Below are positions 1-5,967 of a stretch of 8,226 nucleotides of DNA, in pieces. Source of the DNA: Saliniplasma sp051745305. Its GTDB lineage: Archaea; Thermoplasmatota; Thermoplasmata; Halarchaeoplasmatales; Halarchaeoplasmataceae. The notes below the pieces were generated by a model. That model had not been told where the DNA came from, ran no database searches, and worked only from the letters and a program-made list of their open reading frames with translations. The stretch spans positions 1 through 8,226 of the forward strand of contig JBNJDY010000065.1 in assembly GCA_051745305.1 (NCBI GenBank), given 5' to 3'. Position 1 is the first letter of the stretch; the number at the start of each line of letters is the position of its first letter. The translations under genes were made by a program, and so were the position numbers.

Positions 1-15
1 AATTTTTCCTAAATT

Positions 16-23
16 CTTTATAC
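16..23 (+). promoter_or_regulatory. TATA-like promoter element of the fumAB operon
   Basis: The sequence CTTTATAC is centred about 31 bp before the fumA ATG. An archaeal TATA box normally lies about 25 bp before the transcription start, so the transcript would begin at or within a few bases of the start codon. No Shine-Dalgarno sequence precedes fumA, which agrees with leaderless translation. The call rests on position and base composition only. Confidence 0.55.
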
Positions 24-50
24 CCGTTTCACTTACTATCTGTCGATATC

Positions 51-917
51 ATGGATCAAGATGAATTAGAAAAAGGTCTAGTTGAGGCCATAAGATTGGC
101 TGTTACACGGGTAACTTCTGGAACCCAGGAAGCCTTAGAAGAAGCAGTAAAAAGAGAAAAAAAAGATGGACCAAAGGTCCAGTTAGAAGCGATATTGGAA
201 AATATCAAAGTCGGGAAAGATGAAAGTCGACCGATCTGCCAGGACACGGGAACTCCCACATTCTTCGTGGAAGTTGGAGCGGATTTTGAACATACGAATT
301 TGATAAAAGATACGATAGTGAACGCTGTCCGAACTGCCACTGAGGATGTACCCCTTAGACCTAATGCAGTTCACACTATCAAACATAAAAACAGCGGGGA
401 CAATACCGGTAGATTCATTCCTGCTATCCACTGGGAAGTGATAGATGGTGATGAGGCTGTAATACACGTGATGCCGAAAGGAGGAGGTAGCGAAAACATG
501 AGTAAACTGGTTATGATGACGCCCGGTAAAGGTCTGAAGGGTGTTAAAGAGATAGTTTTAGAACATGTTGCTGCCATGGAAGGTAAAGCTTGTGCACCGA
601 CGATAATCGGTATAGGACTTGGCGGTGGTTCCGATATGGCTCTTGAACTTGCCAAAAAAGCACTGCTTAGACCGATCGGTGAAAGACATGAAGAAAAAGA
701 AGTCGCAGAAATGGAAGAAGAACTACTCGATAAGATCAATCAACTCGGTGTAGGTCCAATGGGAGTGGGCGGCGAAACAACAGTTTTAGACGTGAAGATC
801 GAACATGCCCACAGACATCCAGCATCTTTCCCTGTTGCTGTCGTGCCCCAATGCTGGGCTAACAGGCAGGCTGAGGTAAAAATATCATCAGATGCTAAAG
901 TAGAGGTGGTAGAATGA
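51..917 (+). CDS. fumA: Fumarate hydratase class I, alpha subunit (iron-sulfur subunit)
   Basis: This is the N-terminal half of the oxygen-sensitive [4Fe-4S] class I fumarase, which interconverts fumarate and L-malate in the TCA cycle in the cytoplasm. At 288 residues it has the usual length of the separate alpha subunit. The three expected cluster ligands are visible: Cys63 in PICQDTGTP, Cys181 in CAPTIIGIGLGG and Cys268 in PQCWANR. The substrate-pocket segment KGGGSENMS lies at 143-151. The start is the first ATG after a TATA-like box at a leaderless distance. The beta subunit follows immediately with a 4-base overlap, so the two chains are translationally coupled. L-tartrate dehydratase has the same two-subunit fold, and sequence motifs alone do not fully exclude it. 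A fumarase role is much more likely, and sucD in the same window agrees with a TCA context. Confidence 0.95.
   Translation: MDQDELEKGLVEAIRLAVTRVTSGTQEALEEAVKREKKDGPKVQLEAILENIKVGKDESRPICQDTGTPTFFVEVGADFEHTNLIKDTIVNAVRTATEDVPLRPNAVHTIKHKNSGDNTGRFIPAIHWEVIDGDEAVIHVMPKGGGSENMSKLVMMTPGKGLKGVKEIVLEHVAAMEGKACAPTIIGIGLGGGSDMALELAKKALLRPIGERHEEKEVAEMEEELLDKINQLGVGPMGVGGETTVLDVKIEHAHRHPASFPVAVVPQCWANRQAEVKISSDAKVEVVE
903..909 (+). promoter_or_regulatory. Shine-Dalgarno sequence of fumB inside fumA
   Basis: GAGGTGG matches the archaeal consensus GGAGGTGA, which pairs with the 3' end of 16S rRNA. It ends 5 bases before the fumB ATG. It lies within the last codons of fumA, supports the chosen fumB start, and contrasts with fumA, which has none. 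Confidence 0.75.
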
Positions 918-1504
918 GTAAAAAAGTTTTAAACACTCCGATAAATCCTGAAGAAGTCAAAAAACTCAGAGTGGGTGATACGTTCTACATAACAGGAACT
1001 ATATTCACTGCTAGAGATGCAGCCCACGAAAAATTACTATCGTTGGATGATGACGAAGTACCCTTCGATCCTTCTAAATACGCCATGTTCCACTGCGGTC
1101 CAGCTATACACAAAGTCGATGGTAAATGGGAAGTCGTTTCAGCAGGTCCCACAACTAGTATCCGTATGGAGATCTTCGAAGATGATTTTATAGAACGTTT
1201 TGGAACGAAGATAATCATCGGAAAGGGTGGGATGGCTGATAGGACATTAAAGGCTCTTGAAAAACATGGTGCAGTTTACACACAATACACAGGCGGTGCC
1301 GGAGCCCTCATGGCAAACGCTATCAAAGAGGTAGATGATGTATATTTCCTTGAAGAATTGGGCATTCCAGAAGCATTCTGGATGTTCAGAGTCGAAGAAG
1401 CCGGTCCATTCCTAGTAACGATGGATTCGGAAGGAAACAGTATCCATGCTGATGTAGCTGAGAAAATCGAAAAAAATCTCGATCGGTTGAAATCTGAGCT
1501 TTAA
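914..1504 (+). CDS. fumB: Fumarate hydratase class I, beta subunit
   Basis: This is the C-terminal half of class I fumarase as a separate chain, forming the fumarate/malate hydratase with the alpha subunit. At 196 residues it has normal length. Family motifs are present in order: GTIFTARDAAHEK (28-40), HCGPAIH (60-66), SAGPTTSIRM (77-86 region), IGKGGM (102-107), GGAGAL (127-132) and an EAFWMFRV segment (153-160). These contribute to the active site together with the alpha-subunit cluster. The start codon overlaps the fumA stop as ATGA and is preceded by GAGGTGG, so translation is coupled to fumA and gives balanced subunit production. The gene ends 57 bp before sir2, which has its own promoter-like box. 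No residues expected for the family appear to be missing. Confidence 0.95.
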   Translation: MSKKVLNTPINPEEVKKLRVGDTFYITGTIFTARDAAHEKLLSLDDDEVPFDPSKYAMFHCGPAIHKVDGKWEVVSAGPTTSIRMEIFEDDFIERFGTKIIIGKGGMADRTLKALEKHGAVYTQYTGGAGALMANAIKEVDDVYFLEELGIPEAFWMFRVEEAGPFLVTMDSEGNSIHADVAEKIEKNLDRLKSEL

Positions 1505-1524
1505 ACGGTAAACGTCTTTAAAAC

Positions 1525-1533
1525 TTTAAATAA
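1525..1533 (+). promoter_or_regulatory. TATA-like promoter element of the sir2 gene
   Basis: TTTAAATAA is centred about 33 bp before the sir2 ATG, and no Shine-Dalgarno sequence follows. This matches the leaderless geometry seen before fumA and the PAP2 gene. It suggests that sir2 is transcribed separately from fumAB. Confidence 0.5.
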
Positions 1534-1545
1534 ACCCCTTTCTAC

Positions 1546-1552
1546 TTTTTTT
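1546..1552 (+). terminator. Possible oligo-T terminator of fumAB
   Basis: A run of seven T follows fumB by about 40 bases in a pyrimidine-rich stretch. Archaeal RNA polymerase often terminates at such T-runs. It lies between the sir2 TATA-like box and the sir2 start, so it may instead simply be the pyrimidine-rich initiator region of sir2. Confidence 0.3.
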
Positions 1553-1561
1553 CATATATCT

Positions 1562-2311
1562 ATGGATGAATCGGATGAAGAAATCGACAGAGCCATCGAA
1601 GCGGTGGGATCCGCCGATAAGATAGCTGTTTTAACAGGTGCAGGCATGTCGGTCGAGAGCGGGATAGCACCATTTCGTGGAGAAGGCGGACTCTGGGAGA
1701 AGTTCGATGCGGAAGAATATGCTACAATAAATACACTACATAAAAACCCAGAGAAAAGCTGGGAACTGTTCAAGGTCCAGATCGAAGAGGTCATCGATGC
1801 GGAACCACACGAAGGGTACGATGCCCTTGTTGAACTGGAGAAAAAAGGAGTCGATGAAGTGATCACCCAGAATGTCGATGGACTGCATGAAAAGGCGGGA
1901 AGCAGCGACGTTTTAGAACTCCACGGAACACTGCTGGAACTGTCCTGTATCGACTGCGGTAATGGATTTAGGACAAGGGATCATTTTTCTGATATATCCG
2001 AGGGAAAGATACCGAAGTGTGAGTGCGGTGGAATCATGAGACCGGATGCGGCTCTATTCGGAGAACAGCTCGATCCATCGGTCATGGAGAGGTCACTCTA
2101 TGCTGCTAGAGAGTCCGACCTTATGCTGGTCATCGGTACTTCAGCGGTTGTACAGCCTGCAGCAAGTTTACCTTCAATGGCTAAACGGTCGGGTGCTGAT
2201 ATTTTGGAGATAAATCTAGACAGCACACCGCTCACACAAAGTATATCAGATATATTTTTGAAAGGAAAAGCTGCGAAGATGTTATCTTATCTGGTTGATG
2301 AATTTGATTGA
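1562..2311 (+). CDS. Sir2-family NAD-dependent protein deacylase (sirtuin)
   Basis: This sirtuin removes acetyl or other acyl groups from protein lysines using NAD+. A known archaeal sirtuin target is the chromatin protein Alba. Visible features are the NAD-binding motif GAGMSVESG...FRG (26-40), TQNVDGLH (102-109), catalytic His121 in LELHGTL, zinc-ligand Cys129/Cys132 and Cys153/Cys155, RPDAALFGE (160-168), GTSAVVQPAASLP (192-204) and INLD (217-220). The 249-residue length is typical. The usual SGIPxFR reads SGIAPFR, and the PNxAHxAL region reads PHEGYDAL, both modest divergences. The Tyr-x-x-Arg pair of desuccinylase/demalonylase sirtuins appears as Phe70-x-x-Gln73, so a plain deacetylase is more likely. 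The start is the ATG at a leaderless distance from a TATA-like box. It converges on the PAP2 gene with a 40-bp gap. Confidence 0.93.
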   Translation: MDESDEEIDRAIEAVGSADKIAVLTGAGMSVESGIAPFRGEGGLWEKFDAEEYATINTLHKNPEKSWELFKVQIEEVIDAEPHEGYDALVELEKKGVDEVITQNVDGLHEKAGSSDVLELHGTLLELSCIDCGNGFRTRDHFSDISEGKIPKCECGGIMRPDAALFGEQLDPSVMERSLYAARESDLMLVIGTSAVVQPAASLPSMAKRSGADILEINLDSTPLTQSISDIFLKGKAAKMLSYLVDEFD

Positions 2312-2333
2312 GTGAAAACACTGGAGAGAAATA

Positions 2334-2356
2334 GTTGAAATGCGTATATATTCAAC
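2334..2356. terminator. Small inverted repeat between convergent sir2 and PAP2 genes
   Basis: GTTGAA and TTCAAC form a perfect 6-bp stem around an 11-base loop. It lies between the ends of two converging genes and overlaps the PAP2 stop codon. There is no T-run after it on either strand, so a terminator role is only a guess. Confidence 0.25.
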
Positions 2357-3182
2357 CTAGATCCTTTGATTTCTCTTCGAAAAAGTCGATGATCGGTTCG
2401 AAGATGAAATCCCATTTTCCTCTCGTAACAGACCAGTAAGCGAAGATACCTATTAGGAACCCGGCTGGGATGTCCAAAACCCAGTGCACGCCTAAATATA
2501 TTATCACAAATCCGGTCATTATGGTGAATATGATACCGAAATAACCGAACCTTTTAAGTTTCGCTTTAAGGAGGGCGAAGAGAGTTATGCTCAGCGATAT
2601 GCTGATATGTCCGCTGGGGAATGAATTACTCAATCTGTTTATCAAGTGAAGTATGGCGTAGTACTGGCCATTGGAGTACATGATCGGAGAAACTTCTGGT
2701 GCGTAGAGAGAGGTAACTTTTACGTAAAATATGAAGTAACCGGGTAAGATGAAGAAATAATTCACCATAAGCAGTTTGGAGAACATGTTAAAATGCTCTT
2801 TATCTTTACGAGCTAAAAAGAAAACTGGTGTGAAAACGACGAAATAGGTGAGACCTAAGATGTAAAAAATGGACGCGGTATTAACTAAAAGGTAATTACC
2901 CAGGTGATTCTGCAGAAATACGATGTGCTGGACCCCTTCCACCTGATAGAACCATTCTGTAGCTTTTATACCGATGGGATAAAAATCCTTGAGGGTGTTT
3001 TCGATTTTGACCGATAGAAAGACCAACAGCAGGATGAACAGTCCACCTCTAGCTCTCCAGACGGTGTTCATGAATTTGCTAAGGTCCACCTTTTTGTCTT
3101 CATCGAAGATCTTCAGACTTATCAATATCAGGAAGATTAGGGAAGGTACAAACCACATCAAACCGAGGGTTAAATCATTCAT
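2352..3182 (-). CDS. PAP2-superfamily integral membrane protein (lipid phosphatase or phosphotransferase)
   Basis: This 276-residue polytopic membrane protein has about six or seven hydrophobic segments, roughly at 5-23, 46-60, 100-124, 136-156, 193-206, 213-231 and 235-251. The PAP2/acid phosphatase core is recognisable: FPSGH at 188-192 (second motif) and YLGVHWVLDIPAG at 229-241 with His233 and Asp237 (third motif). Proteins of this superfamily remove phosphate from lipid phosphates or polyprenyl pyrophosphates, or transfer head groups. The first motif (Lys...ArgPro) is not evident, and the Ser-Arg opening of the third motif reads Val-Ile. This resembles the Aur1/PAP2_3 branch more than classic phosphatases. 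The substrate is unknown. The start follows a TATA-like box by about 32 bp. The gene is divergent from the glycosyltransferase, so a shared role in lipid-linked sugar metabolism is conceivable but unproven. Confidence 0.82.
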   Translation of the reverse strand: MNDLTLGLMWFVPSLIFLILISLKIFDEDKKVDLSKFMNTVWRARGGLFILLLVFLSVKIENTLKDFYPIGIKATEWFYQVEGVQHIVFLQNHLGNYLLVNTASIFYILGLTYFVVFTPVFFLARKDKEHFNMFSKLLMVNYFFILPGYFIFYVKVTSLYAPEVSPIMYSNGQYYAILHLINRLSNSFPSGHISISLSITLFALLKAKLKRFGYFGIIFTIMTGFVIIYLGVHWVLDIPAGFLIGIFAYWSVTRGKWDFIFEPIIDFFEEKSKDLG

Positions 3183-3210
3183 GTAGAATTCAAGGTTTTA
3201 TCGAAGTAGG

Positions 3211-3218
3211 TTATTTAT
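3211..3218 (-). promoter_or_regulatory. TATA-like promoter element of the PAP2 gene
   Basis: Read on the minus strand this is ATAAATAA, centred about 32 bp before the PAP2 ATG. No Shine-Dalgarno sequence lies between, so a leaderless or nearly leaderless transcript is likely. Confidence 0.5.
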
Positions 3219-3331
3219 GGTTTTTGTTAGTTGATTTTGGTTCTTGTTGTTGGCACTATAAGATTCCATAAATTTTCTGTCTCCTCAGAACTGTAAAATA
3301 TAAAATATATACAAATCACAGCAAAATTTAC

Positions 3332-3345
3332 TTAATTATAAATAA
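3332..3345 (+). promoter_or_regulatory. Candidate TATA box for the glycosyltransferase gene
   Basis: The stretch TTAATTATAAATAA is the best TATA-like match upstream of the glycosyltransferase. It would place the transcription start near 3363 and give a leader of about 70 bases, unlike the leaderless genes around it. Other A/T-rich stretches at 3295-3312 and 3348-3356 are nearly as good, so the assignment is uncertain. Confidence 0.3.
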
Positions 3346-3347
3346 TA

Positions 3348-3383
3348 CTTATAATCTCACAGATAATATTCAGAGATTGTAAG
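3348..3383. repeat. Inverted repeat with 11-base arms upstream of the glycosyltransferase
   Basis: CTTATAATCTC (3348-3358) and GAGATTGTAAG (3373-3383) are reverse complements at 10 of 11 positions, and the mismatch would be a G-U pair in RNA. The spacer is 14 bases. It sits at the presumed transcription start region, 53 to 88 bp before the ATG. It could be a regulator-binding dyad or a hairpin in the 5' leader. Confidence 0.55.
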
Positions 3384-3435
3384 AAGAAATCAAGCATATC
3401 AAATGTAAATTATCATTTTAAATGGGGCAAAACAG

Positions 3436-4647
3436 ATGAAGGCTTATTTCTCGGTGATAGGGATCGGCTTGGGTCATGCTAGCCGGTGTATATCTATTGC
3501 AGAAGAACTAGGAAAGGAGGGGGTTGAGTGTGTATTTTCTACCTACGGGAAAGCCGCGAAGATCGCCGAGAAAGAAGGTTTTAGAACTTACAGGTCCAAG
3601 CCTTTGATGTGGTACGAGGACGAGAAAGGTCACGTAGATTTTGAAAAAACGATCCTAAAATCCCCTATTATATTTTACCGGATGATCCAGCATTTTAAGG
3701 ACGAGAAAAAAAGGATAGAGATGGAGAATCCAGATGTTATTATATCTGACTCAAGGTATGCGATAATACCCGCCTCGAAATACTCTGGCGCGCCCCGTAT
3801 TTATATCACCAACCAGCCCAAAGTCTACATGCCCAGACCTACGAAAGGTACAAATGGAGGACTTGAAGGTTTCAATCCGCTGGAAAAATTAGGACAGTGG
3901 TGGAATTATAAACTGCTCTCAGGCCATGATAAGATACTCCTGCCCGATTTTCCCATGCCGAACTCGATATCATATAGGCACATGAGGATGGACGATGCAC
4001 CTGAAGTATTCAAAAATAAAACCGAATTCGTAGGCCCTATTGCACCTCACCGACCCAACGGATATGCAACTGACCATGTTAAAGAAGTGTGCCAGAAGTA
4101 TGAGGTCGAACCAGATGAGTTTATCTACATATCTTTCAGCGGTCCAGGGACTGTAAAAAAAGATATACACGACGCTATTTTCGAGCTGTTCGATGATTAT
4201 GATCTCCCGGCTATCATGGGCAGCGGTAAACCGGGAGAATTCAAGATACATAACAGAGGGGACCTAAAGATAGTAGACGGCTGGATAGACGAAAAAGATA
4301 GGGAAAGTCTTCTTGAAGGAGCTAAATTGGTGATCTCCCGGGCGGGTTTGTGTACGCTCAGTGAGATAGCCGCCTTTGGAAAGAAAGCTATCGTCATCCC
4401 ACAGCCCAATCAACCGGAACAGGAAACCAATGCGAGAGGTATAGAAAAGTTTGGTTTGGCTAAAAAGATAGAGCCCTACGAAATAACCGCAGAGATTTTG
4501 GATAAACGGATAAAAGAACTATTGAACTCTTCGAAAGCCTGCACGGATGCTGAAAGATGTAAAGAGATGACAGAATCATGGCTAGGTGAGGAAAAAAGCG
4601 CAGATATCATCATGGATATGCTCGAAAACGGAGTTAAAAACAGCTAG
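3436..4647 (+). CDS. GT-B glycosyltransferase, MurG-like (MJ1255/TIGR00661-type)
   Basis: This predicted nucleotide-sugar glycosyltransferase has two Rossmann domains. The N-terminal domain opens with GIGLGHASR (9-17), the glycine-rich loop of MurG-like enzymes, followed by VIISDSRYA (101-109). The interdomain VGPIAPHRP lies at 199-207. The C-terminal domain has YISFSGPG (231-238) and the donor-binding segment from SRAGLCTLSE (301-310) through PQPNQPEQETNA (322-333). Its 403 residues lack a signal peptide or clear membrane helix, so it probably works at the cytoplasmic membrane face on a lipid or polyprenyl acceptor, as MurG does. Donor and acceptor cannot be read from the sequence. The start gives the family's typical N-terminus directly before the glycine loop. 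Only a weak GGGG precedes it at 3424-3427. A five-codon ORF starting at 3422 overlaps the start as ATGA. Confidence 0.85.
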   Translation: MKAYFSVIGIGLGHASRCISIAEELGKEGVECVFSTYGKAAKIAEKEGFRTYRSKPLMWYEDEKGHVDFEKTILKSPIIFYRMIQHFKDEKKRIEMENPDVIISDSRYAIIPASKYSGAPRIYITNQPKVYMPRPTKGTNGGLEGFNPLEKLGQWWNYKLLSGHDKILLPDFPMPNSISYRHMRMDDAPEVFKNKTEFVGPIAPHRPNGYATDHVKEVCQKYEVEPDEFIYISFSGPGTVKKDIHDAIFELFDDYDLPAIMGSGKPGEFKIHNRGDLKIVDGWIDEKDRESLLEGAKLVISRAGLCTLSEIAAFGKKAIVIPQPNQPEQETNARGIEKFGLAKKIEPYEITAEILDKRIKELLNSSKACTDAERCKEMTESWLGEEKSADIIMDMLENGVKNS

Positions 4648-4671
4648 ATTTTTTTGAGAGATCCGATCTAG
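4644..4671. terminator. Inverted repeat and oligo-T run between convergent genes
   Basis: CTAGAT (4644-4649) and ATCTAG (4666-4671) form a perfect 6-bp inverted repeat. Each arm contains the TAG stop codon of one of the two converging genes. A run of seven T at 4649-4655 directly follows the glycosyltransferase stop and could terminate that transcript. No equivalent T-run serves the minus strand. Confidence 0.4.
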
Positions 4672-5840
4672 AAACCCATCAGACCACAGCATCTTGAGCA
4701 TAGTGGAAATACACCGTTAGGCTGTTTTGACAGCGCTCTTCTGAACTGTTTAAACCTTTCATTGTTGTAGATGTCCAGAAGTTCGTTCTGCATTATGTTT
4801 CCCATGACGATGTCTGGGAAATCCCTGCAGTTCACGATATCTCCATTAGGCATTATATTAGCCTCGACCCAAGGTGTCAAACAGTCGTCCCAACCAAGAA
4901 AATCCGTGGGATCGGTGTAGTATGTCTCGATTTCATCTATATCTATATTTGGAACGAAAACGACTGGATTGGGCCATTCCGTGTTCTTTACTATTCTTAC
5001 AGCTTGCTTCAGTTTATCGAAGTCGGCATCTGAATTATCCCTGACATACGACTTCCATGCGAAGGGTTCGACTCCCATCTCTTCCTGGATCACCTTGCTG
5101 TGCTTCTCTCCGACTTCCTGGCTGGTGAACCATGAGTAGTAAATAACGAGTGTATCGGGATCGAGGTCCTGAGCGACTTCAACCGTATCTACTAATGAGT
5201 CATAATTAGTGCTGGATAGAGTAGTAAGCAGGAAGATAAGCGGTTTGTTTTTTCCCTTCTCTTTCTTTATTTGCTGTACCTTCTCAACGCCTTTTTTCAT
5301 GGTTTTGAAAGCGCCTTTAACACCTCTGCACTCGTCATGCACTTCTTCGGGTCCATCCAGTGAAACGCATATCATGTCCCATTCGTTGTCCACCATCTCT
5401 TCGGCCTTTTCCTCAAGTTTCACACCGTTCGTGACGACCTGGATACTGAGCCCCTTTTTCTTGATGTAATTACCCAGTTCCATAAGACCGTCGTACAGGA
5501 ACGGTTCCCCTCCAGTTATGTAGATGTGGGGTTTTAAGCCCTCGATATTATCGATCATCTCTTTGTAACGCTCTACTGGTACGTTACCTTTCACGGAAGG
5601 CAGTTCGTTATCATCTCGGTTGTAGCCCCCTTCTCCGTACTGGCCGCATACAGCGCACCTGTGATTGCACTTATCGGTGATCCTCATGCTGATGAGCCAA
5701 AGTGAGTTGCTTTCACCGTCCTTGAATCTTTTATCTAAGTTAGCGTCGATGTACTTTCTCTTACTACCTCTGAGTAATTTGCCTAATAGGTAGGGATTTT
5801 TCAGGAACGGCTTGGCTAGAGATGTGGGAAATTTTTTCAT
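4668..5840 (-). CDS. Radical SAM protein with SPASM-like C-terminal cysteine domain, substrate unknown
   Basis: This cytoplasmic iron-sulfur enzyme would use S-adenosylmethionine to start radical chemistry. The 4Fe-4S/SAM motif CX3CX2C is Cys58, Cys62 and Cys65, followed by ITGGEPFL (108-115), VVTNGV (135-140) and VSLDGPEEVHD (159-169), all typical of a MoaA/NirJ-like barrel. A second cysteine set, Cys320, Cys338, Cys381, Cys384 and Cys385, with NGDIVNCRDFPDIVMGNI before the final pairs, fits a SPASM/twitch auxiliary-cluster domain. The 390 residues begin with a basic stretch of about 45 residues showing no RRE-like domain. Such enzymes modify peptides, cofactors or lipids, and nothing here fixes the substrate. 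The gene has a strong Shine-Dalgarno sequence. An 18-codon ORF ends at its ATG. It is separated from sucD by 127 bp and probably has its own promoter. Confidence 0.9.
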   Translation of the reverse strand: MKKFPTSLAKPFLKNPYLLGKLLRGSKRKYIDANLDKRFKDGESNSLWLISMRITDKCNHRCAVCGQYGEGGYNRDDNELPSVKGNVPVERYKEMIDNIEGLKPHIYITGGEPFLYDGLMELGNYIKKKGLSIQVVTNGVKLEEKAEEMVDNEWDMICVSLDGPEEVHDECRGVKGAFKTMKKGVEKVQQIKKEKGKNKPLIFLLTTLSSTNYDSLVDTVEVAQDLDPDTLVIYYSWFTSQEVGEKHSKVIQEEMGVEPFAWKSYVRDNSDADFDKLKQAVRIVKNTEWPNPVVFVPNIDIDEIETYYTDPTDFLGWDDCLTPWVEANIMPNGDIVNCRDFPDIVMGNIMQNELLDIYNNERFKQFRRALSKQPNGVFPLCSRCCGLMGF

Positions 5841-5896
5841 TAGATATCCTCCGTGATCTGTTTCATTTTATGATTTGACCTTATGGGTTGATACAT
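5840..5896 (-). CDS. Possible 18-codon upstream ORF coupled to the radical SAM gene
   Basis: The reading frame MYQPIRSNHKMKQITEDI ends in TAA, whose last base is the first base of the radical SAM ATG (TAATG). Its own ATG lies about 30 bp from the TATA-like CTTTATC at 5924-5930, the same geometry as the leaderless genes in this window. Its final codons contain the Shine-Dalgarno sequence GGAGGA of the next gene. It could be a regulatory leader, a coupling device, or, more speculatively, a peptide substrate of the enzyme. An open frame this short arises easily by chance. Confidence 0.3.
   Translation of the reverse strand: MYQPIRSNHKMKQITEDI
5847..5852 (-). promoter_or_regulatory. Shine-Dalgarno sequence of the radical SAM gene
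   Basis: On the minus strand this reads GGAGGA and ends six bases before the ATG at 5840. It is a strong match and decides the start. It implies that this gene, unlike several neighbours, is translated from a leadered message. Confidence 0.75.
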
Positions 5897-5921
5897 TTTA
5901 TTCTTACGGATTGAGTTCCCT

Positions 5922-5930
5922 TAGATAAAG
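5922..5930 (-). promoter_or_regulatory. TATA-like element upstream of the radical SAM unit
   Basis: The minus strand reads CTTTATCTA, about 30 bp before the ATG of the 18-codon ORF. A transcript starting near 5896 would carry the short ORF and the radical SAM gene. A second A/T-rich stretch at 5894-5905 (AAGAATAAAATG on the minus strand) is an alternative box that would give a start near 5870. Confidence 0.35.
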
Positions 5931-5967
5931 GTACGGATAGATATCGTCCCGAAGTATTGATTCCTAA

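Larger units (their letters stand above)
3183..3435. other. AT-rich divergent intergenic region between PAP2 and glycosyltransferase genes
   Basis: These 253 bp contain no plausible protein gene and no tRNA-like structure that I can see. The left third (about 3183-3255) is rich in G and T on the plus strand. The middle and right are very AT-rich, with several TATA-like stretches at 3295-3312 and 3332-3356. An inverted repeat lies at 3348-3383. The region must hold the promoters for both flanking genes. Confidence 0.7.

Noticed and set aside
371..739. 122-codon open frame on the minus strand inside fumA
   Set aside because: It lies wholly antisense to a clearly recognisable fumarase gene. Its translation is a Ser/Pro-rich low-complexity shadow with no family motif.
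1552..1866. 104-codon open frame on the minus strand across the sir2 start
   Set aside because: It is antisense to a gene with complete sirtuin motifs, has a Ser-rich composition typical of a shadow frame, and has no promoter or ribosome-binding support.
2989..3186. 65-codon plus-strand frame opposite the PAP2 N-terminus
   Set aside because: Antisense to the PAP2 coding region, with no ribosome-binding site or promoter of its own.
3201..3255. G/T-rich stretch as a repeat or small RNA gene
   Set aside because: It is low-complexity with short GTT-like runs but no regular repeat unit, no stable stem and no clear promoter or terminator around it.
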